7,955 bases of DNA from JAVXAN01 sp036660495 (GTDB taxonomy: Bacteria > Bacillota_I > Bacilli_A > RF39 > UBA660), in the NCBI GenBank assembly GCA_036660495.1, contig JAVXAN010000032.1:1-7955 (forward strand). The letters run 5' to 3'. The translations under genes were made by a program, and so were the position numbers. Positions 1-5,164 of the stretch are shown in pieces (positions within the stretch are counted from its first letter, which is position 1; every line of letters begins with the position of its first letter). The notes below the pieces were generated by a model that saw only the letters and a program-made list of their open reading frames with translations, was not told the DNA's origin and did not search any database.

Positions 1-1
1 A

Positions 2-667
2 ACAATAACAGTTTATGATGATGCGGACAATTCTATGGAATGTAATCCTGATACACTCATTGATAATACCCCTCCAAGATGCAATGGTGTTGATGGTGCT
101 TCCAATCAATGGACAAATAAAGATAGAACCATTACTCAACATTGTGCAGATGATTTATCAGGATGTACTCAACCATATACAGTTGGAAAATGGAAATATG
201 ATGTAAATAATCTTATAGAAGTAAGAGAATCTCAAATAGAAATTTTTGATAATGCGACAAACAAAACAATCTGTCCAGTCAGTGTTTATTTTGATTCAAA
301 AAAGCCTGAGTTACTATCTGAGGATTGGGGTAATGTTTGCTGTAGGGATAAAGGGAATCCTTTAAATGCTGGATTTTCTATTAAATTTAAAGATATATCA
401 GGTGTAACACTTAAATATAATTATAACTCATGTGGAAATATAAATATAGAAAAAGTTCCGATTCCAGAAAATGGTATTCCATTTGGAGAAGAAGCCGAAC
501 ACATATATTCTAATTATACGGATTGCACTAGTGCAGCACAAATGAGATGGTATTTAACAGATGGAGCTGGTAATACATTAGTACAAGATTCCAAACAAAT
601 AACAACTAACAACTGTGATAATGGAATTCAATGTGATGTAAATAAATGGTGGAATGAAAATAAATAA
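2..667 (+). CDS. Cys-rich Ig-like repeat surface protein, C-terminal part (5' end outside window)
   Basis: The frame is open to the left edge, so this is the last 221 residues of a longer protein; the ATG at 35 is internal. Visible residues 20-96 form one module that starts IDNTPPRC, continues with a Trp-Asn segment and QHCADDLSGC, and ends in a D-A-x-N-x-x-x-C-P-V strand. This is the general layout of bacterial Ig-like surface domains (DN-SG, then D-A-N, then ID-TPP). The preceding 19 residues are the end of another module. Cysteines lie at visible residues 14, 27, 48, 55, 91, 113, 114, 144, 175, 205 and 211, suggesting disulfides outside the cell. Residues 100-221 are a different C-terminal domain ending in a Trp-rich tail, with no sortase motif and no membrane helix. 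It is clearly related to the prepilin-like protein at 5165-6850, so its missing N-terminus may also be a prepilin leader (inference). Family assignment is fairly sure; function is unknown. Confidence 0.8.
   Translation, partial: TITVYDDADNSMECNPDTLIDNTPPRCNGVDGASNQWTNKDRTITQHCADDLSGCTQPYTVGKWKYDVNNLIEVRESQIEIFDNATNKTICPVSVYFDSKKPELLSEDWGNVCCRDKGNPLNAGFSIKFKDISGVTLKYNYNSCGNINIEKVPIPENGIPFGEEAEHIYSNYTDCTSAAQMRWYLTDGAGNTLVQDSKQITTNNCDNGIQCDVNKWWNENK
132..167 (+). repeat. Dispersed repeat copy A, partner of 6000-6035
   Basis: These 36 bases match 6000-6035 at 33 positions by eye and encode the T-Q-H-C-x-D-x-L-S-G-C core of the Ig-like module. A second pair, 59-81 against 6143-6165, matches at 21 of 23 bases and encodes the IDNTPP motif. 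They are coding-sequence paralogy rather than a mobile element. Confidence 0.75.
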
Positions 668-707
668 AACTTATTACCTAAACAAATGTTTAGGTAATAA
701 GTTTTTT
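666..707 (+). terminator. Strong intrinsic terminator of the first surface-protein gene
   Basis: Bases 668-683 pair perfectly with 688-703 (16 bp, four-base AAAT loop), followed by a six-T tract at 702-707. It begins right at the stop codon of the gene ending at 667. It separates that gene from the sigma-factor unit, which has its own promoter 17 bases downstream. Confidence 0.93.
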
Positions 708-723
708 AATTATGTAATAATAT

Positions 724-752
724 TTGACTATAATTAAATAAAATGATATTAT
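724..752 (+). promoter_or_regulatory. Sigma-A-type promoter of the sigma-factor gene
   Basis: A TTGACT -35 (724-729), 17-base spacer and TATTAT -10 (747-752) are present, and a TG at 744-745 gives an extended -10. A perfect TATAAT overlaps at 750-755 but with a 20-base spacer. Transcription should begin near 759-760. That rules out the in-frame TTG at 755 as the start of the sigma factor and favours the ATG at 779. Confidence 0.75.
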
Positions 753-778
753 AATTGGCACGATTAAAGGGGAATAAT

Positions 779-1858
779 ATGGAAAAAGAAACTGATGAAA
801 TATATAGTGAAAATATATTTTTTAAAGATGCTAATAAGTATTTTATTAATAGTGAGGATAAGAGAAAAGAACTTATAAAAGCTTATAAAGATGGTGATAA
901 AGCAGCGTTAAATGAACTGGTTATGGGTAGCCAGCTTTTAGTAGCAACAACAGCTAACTGTTATAAATATCCTAATATTGATTTTATGGATTTAATTCAA
1001 GAGGGTAATATTGGTCTTATAAGGGCAATTAAAATGTTTGATTTATCTTATGAATCAACTTTTGCTACGTATGCTAACTACTGGATTAAGAACTATATGA
1101 ATAAGTTTATTAATAAAAATATAAGTCAAATAGTATATCCAAAACATATTAATGCATTGGTTGTAAGTTATAAAAAAATAACAACGCTTTTAGAACAGAG
1201 TCTTGGTAGGAAAGCAACGGCTAATGAAATAGCAGAATATATGGGAATCACGCCTAAAAAGGTTGAGGAAATTCAAAAATATGCGTTTGATTCAATATCA
1301 TTTGATGATGAAATAACTGTTTTTGAGTCTCCAGTAACGTTTAAAGAACTTTTTGCAGATACAAATAGTAAGAGTATTGATGATCAACTTGTTGAAAAAG
1401 AAAATGTTAGGGTAGTTAAATCCATTTTAGAAGTTTTAAACGAAAAAGAAAAAATGGTTGTTTTTGCTAGATATGGTTTTAATAATAATGAGCCAAGAAC
1501 GCTCCAAAGTGTTGCTGATGAATTATTTTTATCAAGAGAAAGAGTTAGACAAATTGAAAACGAAGCATTGCTTAAATTAAGAAAAGTTTGTAATAAATTA
1601 AATGATTTTCAAAAAGAAAAATGTTTATATGATTTTTTTCCAAGGTATTCTAAGGAAGATATATTGACTGCAGTAACAAGATTATCTCCTAATCAGCAAA
1701 AGATTTTATTTAAAAAATTTGATGAACAGTTAAGAGTTAAAAAAGAAACTTGTAATCAAAATGAAAAAGAAATTATGTTTAGTGTAATTCCAAAAATAGG
1801 ATATTTATTAGAACACCCATGTTTAATAAAAAAAAATTATAAGAATAATAAAAAGTAA
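779..1858 (+). CDS. RpoD-like alternative sigma-70 factor with C-terminal extension
   Basis: This is a 359-residue RNA polymerase sigma subunit. Region 2 (about 30-115) carries DLIQEGNIGLIRAI and a TFATYANYWIKNYM stretch. Region 3 (about 120-190) starts YPKHI, like IRIPVHM of primary factors, and includes GRKATANEIAEYMGIT. Region 4 (about 215-270) has TLQSVADELFLSRERVRQIE, keeping the RERxRQIE helix that reads the -35. Region 1.1 is absent and region 1.2 is weak. Where housekeeping factors have WW-IRQ-T in region 2.4, this one has YW-IKN-N, so -10 recognition may differ. About 90 residues follow region 4, whereas primary factors stop soon after it. The ATG at 779 is chosen because AAAGGGGA (766-773) lies at good spacing and the promoter places the transcript start downstream of the TTG at 755. 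The kinase-like gene follows 55 bases later. It is probably an alternative (group 2/3) factor, but a divergent primary factor cannot be excluded. Confidence 0.92.
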   Translation: MEKETDEIYSENIFFKDANKYFINSEDKRKELIKAYKDGDKAALNELVMGSQLLVATTANCYKYPNIDFMDLIQEGNIGLIRAIKMFDLSYESTFATYANYWIKNYMNKFINKNISQIVYPKHINALVVSYKKITTLLEQSLGRKATANEIAEYMGITPKKVEEIQKYAFDSISFDDEITVFESPVTFKELFADTNSKSIDDQLVEKENVRVVKSILEVLNEKEKMVVFARYGFNNNEPRTLQSVADELFLSRERVRQIENEALLKLRKVCNKLNDFQKEKCLYDFFPRYSKEDILTAVTRLSPNQQKILFKKFDEQLRVKKETCNQNEKEIMFSVIPKIGYLLEHPCLIKKNYKNNKK

Positions 1859-1889
1859 TAAAGAAATAAATTCATTTCTTTATTATTTT
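1856..1889 (+). terminator. AU-rich hairpin between sigma factor and kinase-like gene (attenuator or weak terminator)
   Basis: Bases 1856-1867, which include the sigma-factor stop codon, pair perfectly with 1874-1885 (12 bp, six-base loop) and are followed by TTTTC. The stem has a single G-C pair and the T tract is short, so partial termination or 3'-end stabilisation is more likely than a full stop. I see no convincing promoter between it and the gene at 1914, so some read-through is expected. Confidence 0.55.
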
Positions 1890-1913
1890 CAAGTAAAAGG
1901 GGAAATAAGGATT

Positions 1914-2711
1914 ATGGATAAAATAAGTTTAGAAGAGTTTAAAAGTTTAAAATCTTTTAATAATGAATTAAATAGAAAAAACATTGCTATGTTTGATGAC
2001 AATTACTTAATTAAAATCGTTGGTAATAATGAGGATTATTGGAATGATTTATCACAAAAAAAAATAGACGGATTTAATCTTCCAGTTAAGGTTTTAGGCT
2101 TAAAAGATGATTTTGAATCGTATTTTAACACGGTTTATTATGCTACTAACTATGATTGTGCTATATTAATTGAACGGTTAAAAAATAAAACGGATTTTTT
2201 AAATCTAAATATGAGAAATTATGATAGTAAGGATATTTTAACTTCTTTTAAAAAATGCTTAGAAATTTATAAAAATGGTGTAGATAATGGGGTTGTTCAT
2301 GGTGATGTTGGTCCTAGAAACATAATGATTGATAGTGCTTTAAATCCCTCGTTTATTGATTTTGAAGCTTCAATAATTAATGATAAACCCTCTTTTTTAG
2401 GTTTAACTAGTCCTAATAAAAAATATTTACTTGGGAGTTTAAAATGTAAACAGGACGTGGTTTTATGTGATAAATTATCTTTATTGATAATGTTTATTCA
2501 AAGTATAATTAATGTTGGAGTAGGAGAATATAGTCATATAATAGATGTTCAATTTATTAAAAGAAACATTCTTTTAGCTAGATTACCAAAAAAGTACGAA
2601 AAAAAATATGTTGATATTTTTGTAAAAAAAGAAATGCCTCATAAAGAAGATTTCTTTATTGATGATTTTGATGATTTAATAAAAAGTGGGTGGGAGTTTA
2701 AAATTAAATAA
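1914..2711 (+). CDS. Protein-kinase-fold / aminoglycoside phosphotransferase-like protein
   Basis: This 265-residue cytoplasmic protein has no membrane segment. Residues 128-138 read VHGDVGPRNIM, the catalytic loop of the APH/Bud32/RIO-type kinase superfamily, with D131 as likely base and N136 as metal ligand. Residues 148-151 (IDFE) sit where kinases have DFG and supply the metal-binding Asp149. Lys34 in the IKIVG strand could be the ATP lysine. The N-lobe shows no glycine-rich loop that I can recognise, and the substrate is unknown: it could be a protein, a small molecule, or lipid-linked. The start has AAAAGGGGA at 1895-1903 and a closer AAGG at 1907-1910. It is the second gene after the sigma factor, apparently co-transcribed across a hairpin, which suggests a regulatory link (inference). 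The fold is fairly sure; the activity is not. Confidence 0.75.
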   Translation: MDKISLEEFKSLKSFNNELNRKNIAMFDDNYLIKIVGNNEDYWNDLSQKKIDGFNLPVKVLGLKDDFESYFNTVYYATNYDCAILIERLKNKTDFLNLNMRNYDSKDILTSFKKCLEIYKNGVDNGVVHGDVGPRNIMIDSALNPSFIDFEASIINDKPSFLGLTSPNKKYLLGSLKCKQDVVLCDKLSLLIMFIQSIINVGVGEYSHIIDVQFIKRNILLARLPKKYEKKYVDIFVKKEMPHKEDFFIDDFDDLIKSGWEFKIK

Positions 2712-2722
2712 ACTCTTTTTTT
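2694..2722 (+). terminator. Intrinsic terminator overlapping the kinase-like gene's stop codon
   Basis: GAGTTTA (2694-2700) pairs with TAAACTC (2709-2715) across an eight-base loop, followed by seven Ts at 2716-2722. The right arm includes the stop codon at 2709-2711. On the opposite strand the stem is not followed by a T tract, so it works only for plus-strand transcription. It ends the sigma-kinase unit just before the convergent gene. Confidence 0.8.
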
Positions 2723-3083
2723 AATTTTCAGAATTAGAAAAGGCAAGATATATTCCAATTAAAGCTGCCATTATTGCAAAAACTGAAGCCGTTAATCGTA
2801 GTTGTTCATCAACCATAATATTATTACTATTACAAGTGCTTTTAGTATCTTCATAGTTATTATAATTAATTGTTAGAAAAACTATTGCAATTATAAAAAC
2901 TAAAGTTGTTTGAAATTGTGATATTTTTTTTGCTTCCTCATTTGAAAATAAAGTTTCTTTATTTTCAATAATCATTTTTTCATTATAGGCAAGTATTACT
3001 GATAAAATTAACGCGAAAATAAGACTAATGGTAGCTATTATTTGAACATCTAATGTTTTGGCTTTTTTTAATTCTTCTGTCAT
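2721..3083 (-). CDS. Hypothetical three-helix membrane protein
   Basis: This 120-residue protein of unknown function has three likely membrane helices, at about residues 13-33, 58-74 and 96-115. Between the first two is a charged loop (NEKMIIENKETLFSNEE), and between the last two a polar loop containing the only cysteine, Cys84. There is no signal peptide beyond helix 1 and I recognise no enzymatic motif. The gene is convergent with the kinase-like gene, its stop codon lying in that gene's terminator T tract. It lies downstream of the miniprotein gene at 3125-3253 but is separated from it by a terminator. No Shine-Dalgarno site precedes the ATG, and a TATAAT sits only five bases upstream, so it may be expressed from a leaderless transcript. 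Coding status rests on the long open frame and its clean helix pattern. Confidence 0.75.
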   Translation of the reverse strand: MTEELKKAKTLDVQIIATISLIFALILSVILAYNEKMIIENKETLFSNEEAKKISQFQTTLVFIIAIVFLTINYNNYEDTKSTCNSNNIMVDEQLRLTASVFAIMAALIGIYLAFSNSEN

Positions 3084-3088
3084 AGTTA

Positions 3089-3094
3089 ATTATA
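3089..3094 (-). promoter_or_regulatory. Perfect -10 (TATAAT) five bases before a start codon
   Basis: On the minus strand TATAAT is followed by TAACT and then the ATG of the three-helix membrane protein. Initiation six or seven bases after the -10 would fall on or beside the ATG. The -35 at normal spacing is weak (TTCATT, 3112-3117) and lies within the preceding terminator stem. Confidence 0.45.
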
Positions 3095-3096
3095 TT

Positions 3097-3120
3097 GAAA
3101 AAAGTTCAGTAAATGAACTT
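3097..3120 (-). terminator. Intrinsic terminator of the 42-residue miniprotein gene
   Basis: Read on the minus strand, AAGTTCA and TGAACTT form a perfect 7-bp stem with a five-base loop (plus-strand arms 3102-3108 and 3114-3120), followed by a T run. It starts four bases after the miniprotein stop codon, so that gene is a monocistronic unit. Confidence 0.75.
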
Positions 3121-3124
3121 TATC

Positions 3125-3253
3125 TTAACCTAAAAATGGTATAAATATACTAATTAAGGTTCCACCTAGCATTGCAAATAAAGTAAACCATAATAATATT
3201 TTTTTATAATTTATACGAATATGAATTTTTTTCTTTTTATTTTCTTTTTTCAT
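3125..3253 (-). CDS. 42-residue single-pass membrane miniprotein (Prli42/DUF4044-like?)
   Basis: The protein begins MKKENKKKKIHIRINYKK, a strongly basic cytoplasmic head. One membrane helix follows at about residues 19-40, with the pattern LWFTLFAMLGGTLISIFIPF. A good ribosome site, GAGGTG at 3259-3264, lies five bases before the ATG, a TATAAT lies at 3271-3276, and an intrinsic terminator follows the stop, so it is a complete small gene. A basic head, one helix with F-A-M then G-T-L, and a hydrophobic C-terminus resemble two tiny Bacillota families as I recall them: the stressosome anchor Prli42 and the DUF4044 proteins. The likeness is by pattern only, and the function is a guess. Expression is much surer than identity. 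Confidence 0.7.
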   Translation of the reverse strand: MKKENKKKKIHIRINYKKILLWFTLFAMLGGTLISIFIPFLG

Positions 3254-3270
3254 GTTTTCACCTCAAAACC

Positions 3271-3276
3271 ATTATA
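3271..3276 (-). promoter_or_regulatory. -10 element of the miniprotein gene
   Basis: The minus strand reads TATAAT 17 bases before the start codon, with GAGGTG between. At a 17-base spacer the -35 is a poor TTTATT, so this is a weak or activator-dependent promoter, or a chance match in A+T-rich DNA. It is divergent from the SpoIIM-like gene at 3347. Confidence 0.5.
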
Positions 3277-3346
3277 ATTCAAAACGAAGAAAAAATAAAG
3301 TAATAAAAAATATTTTTTACAATATAGTTAACTATAGGGAGATATT

Positions 3347-3979
3347 ATGAAGAAAATAATTAGTTATATACGTAAAACAGTTAAAGAAGAAAAAGCAATA
3401 GTAAGATTTGTAGTAATAATATTTTTTATTGGTTTAATTTCTGGATCATTATTTTTAAATTTTATAACAGAGCATGATAAAAACTTATTAATTAATCAAA
3501 TTGTTTCGTTTTTTAACAGCATTAAAAAATTATCTACAGACGTATTTGGAATGAAGGTGTTTTATGATAACTTTCTTAGTAACTTTATTCAACTAGCAGC
3601 TTTATTTGTTTTAGGTTTATCAATGATTGGAATAATAGCAGTTATAGTAATATTATTTTTTAAAGGCTTTATGATTGGAACAAGCATTGGCAGTATTATT
3701 TTAAAGTATCAACTAAAAGGTGTTATAGGTTCAGTTTTATATGCTTTTCCGGTTCTTATTTTAAACGTTTTTATTTATCTGTTTATGGCTTTTTTTGCGG
3801 TATACGTTTCTAAAAACTTTGTTAAAGCTCTAATTCATAAAGATACTCTAAATTTTAAAAACTTCTTTGGTAAATATTTGTTAGTTTTTTTAATAAACGT
3901 TTTATTAATTGGGATAACTTCTTTATTAGATAGTTATTTAACACCATTATTATTAAAACTATTTACATTTATAGTATAG
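3347..3979 (+). CDS. spoIIM: SpoIIM / DUF95-family membrane protein
   Basis: This 210-residue multi-pass membrane protein is close to the usual length of SpoIIM (about 214 in Bacillus subtilis). Helices lie at about 18-40, 81-106 and 126-155, with a last hydrophobic region at 178-210; the loop at about 108-120 is FMIGTSIGSIILKY-like. The order matches SpoIIM: basic N-terminus, helix 1 ending in GLISGSLFLNF, a soluble loop, a helix ending in a FFKGFMIGTSIG turn, then GSVLYAFPVLILNVFIYLFMA, equivalent to the SFVSVLPQNL region. In spore formers SpoIIM works with SpoIIP and SpoIID in peptidoglycan remodelling during engulfment; homologues also occur in non-sporulating Bacillota. No other sporulation gene is visible, so the role here is open. 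AGGGAGA at 3336-3342 precedes the ATG. I see no convincing promoter. Family call is good; function uncertain. Confidence 0.8.
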   Translation: MKKIISYIRKTVKEEKAIVRFVVIIFFIGLISGSLFLNFITEHDKNLLINQIVSFFNSIKKLSTDVFGMKVFYDNFLSNFIQLAALFVLGLSMIGIIAVIVILFFKGFMIGTSIGSIILKYQLKGVIGSVLYAFPVLILNVFIYLFMAFFAVYVSKNFVKALIHKDTLNFKNFFGKYLLVFLINVLLIGITSLLDSYLTPLLLKLFTFIV

Positions 3980-4024
3980 TAAAAGTTTAATGAAAACAAT
4001 CTGTAAATAAAATAAATATCAGTA

Positions 4025-4053
4025 ATGACGTTTATTTTTTCTTGTGATATAAT
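4025..4053 (+). promoter_or_regulatory. Extended -10 promoter of mnmA
   Basis: ATGACG (4025-4030, four of six consensus bases) lies 17 bases before a perfect TATAAT (4048-4053), and TG at 4045-4046 gives an extended -10. The predicted transcript starts near 4060, after the upstream in-frame ATG at 4025, which supports the mnmA start at 4076. Confidence 0.7.
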
Positions 4054-4075
4054 ATTTTTATTAGGAAGTGAGCTA

Positions 4076-5101
4076 ATGAAAAAGGTTTTAATAGGAATGA
4101 GTGGGGGAGTAGATTCTTCCGTTGCTGCATTATTACTTCAAAAGCAAGGATATGAAGTAATTGGCGCTACAATGGTTCTTTTTGATATCAATTCTTCTTG
4201 TTTATCTAGTAAAGCACTAGAAGACGCTAAAAAAGTATGTGATAATTTAAAAATTAAACACTACGTTATTGAATTTAAAGATATCTTTAATGAAAAAGTA
4301 ATTAATAATTTTATTGAATGTTATAAAAATGGTTATACTCCTAACCCTTGTATTGAGTGTAATAAACATCTAAAGTTTGGTGCTTTATATAAAAAAGCTA
4401 AGGAGTTAGGAATTGATTTTATTGCAACAGGTCATTATGCTAAAATAGAAGAAGGTTTTCTTAAAAAAGCACAAGCAGTAGAAAAAGACCAAACGTATTT
4501 TTTGTACGGAATAAACAAAGAGGTTTTAAACCACACTATTTTTCCCTTACAAGAGTTTAAAAATAAAGACGAAATAAGAAAGTTAGCTATTGATAATAAG
4601 CTACCAGTAGCTACTAAAAAAGATAGTCAAGAAATATGCTTTATTCCTTCCAATAATTATCGTGATTTTTTGGAAAAAAACACTAAAGATATTCAAAAAA
4701 TAGGTAACTTTATAAATCTTAATGGAGAGATAATTGGATCCCATAACGGGATTGCATATTATACTGTTGGTCAAAGAAAAAAACTTGGTATAACAAATAA
4801 TATTCCTTTATATGTAGTTAATATTAATCCATTGAATAATACTATAACATTAGGAGAAGAAAAGGACCTATATAAGAGTGATATTACTATTTCTAATATA
4901 AATATACTAGTTAATGACTTTAGTGGTAATATTAAGGCTAAAATACGTTCTAGAGCTAAAGAATCATCAGTTAATATAAACTGGATTAATGATAATACGA
5001 TTAAAGTTAAGTTCATGGAACCGCAAAAATCAGTATCCAAAGGTCAATCATTAGTTTTTTATAAAGATGATATATGTTTAGGTGGAGGTATAATTATTTA
5101 A
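4076..5101 (+). CDS. mnmA: tRNA-specific 2-thiouridylase MnmA
   Basis: This enzyme installs the 2-thio group on the wobble uridine (U34) of tRNA-Lys, -Glu and -Gln, activating the base with ATP and transferring sulfur from a cysteine persulfide. The 341 residues, near the family's usual 350-370, show the PP-loop MSGGVDSSVAAL (8-19), TPNPCIECNKHLKFG (88-102), FIATGHYAKI (115-124), KDQTYFLYGI (137-146), KDSQEICFIP (182-191) and TVGQRKKLGI (230-239), followed by the C-terminal beta-barrel domain. Cys95 and Cys188 match the catalytic pair (Cys102 and Cys199 in E. coli); Cys92 is an additional nearby cysteine. The ATG at 4076 is preceded by AGGAAGTGAG and starts directly before the PP-loop strand; the in-frame ATG at 4025 lies in the promoter. 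No sulfur-donor desulfurase gene adjoins it. The identification is secure. Confidence 0.97.
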   Translation: MKKVLIGMSGGVDSSVAALLLQKQGYEVIGATMVLFDINSSCLSSKALEDAKKVCDNLKIKHYVIEFKDIFNEKVINNFIECYKNGYTPNPCIECNKHLKFGALYKKAKELGIDFIATGHYAKIEEGFLKKAQAVEKDQTYFLYGINKEVLNHTIFPLQEFKNKDEIRKLAIDNKLPVATKKDSQEICFIPSNNYRDFLEKNTKDIQKIGNFINLNGEIIGSHNGIAYYTVGQRKKLGITNNIPLYVVNINPLNNTITLGEEKDLYKSDITISNINILVNDFSGNIKAKIRSRAKESSVNINWINDNTIKVKFMEPQKSVSKGQSLVFYKDDICLGGGIII

Positions 5102-5106
5102 TAAGA

Positions 5107-5136
5107 TTGACTAATAACGTGCTAAAGTTATATAAT
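5107..5136 (+). promoter_or_regulatory. Promoter of the prepilin-like gene
   Basis: TTGACT (5107-5112), an 18-base spacer and TATAAT (5131-5136) match eleven of twelve consensus bases. It starts six bases after the mnmA stop codon, so the surface gene is transcribed independently. AGGAGA at 5152-5157 is its ribosome site. The -35 TTGACTA is the same as that of the sigma-factor promoter. Confidence 0.85.
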
Positions 5137-5164
5137 AAACATATATAGAGTAGGAGATAATGAT

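Noticed and set aside
15..206. Overlapping 63-residue open frame in another phase at the left edge, possible frameshift
   Set aside because: The frame from position 2 runs intact to 667 with clear module motifs, so the other frame is a shadow and no frameshift is needed.
755..778. Upstream TTG start giving the sigma factor eight extra residues
   Set aside because: It lies inside the promoter, before the predicted transcript start, while the ATG at 779 has AAAGGGGA at proper spacing.
3323..3338. TATAGT and TATAGG as -10 of the SpoIIM-like gene
   Set aside because: No acceptable -35 lies at normal spacing for either, and such hexamers are expected by chance in this A+T-rich gap.
4025..4075. 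In-frame ATG extending MnmA by 17 residues
   Set aside because: The stretch contains the -35, extended -10 and ribosome site of mnmA, and MnmA proteins normally start just before the PP-loop.
4771..5040. Minus-strand open frame of 89 codons within mnmA
   Set aside because: It lies entirely opposite conserved MnmA sequence and has no ribosome site or recognisable motif.
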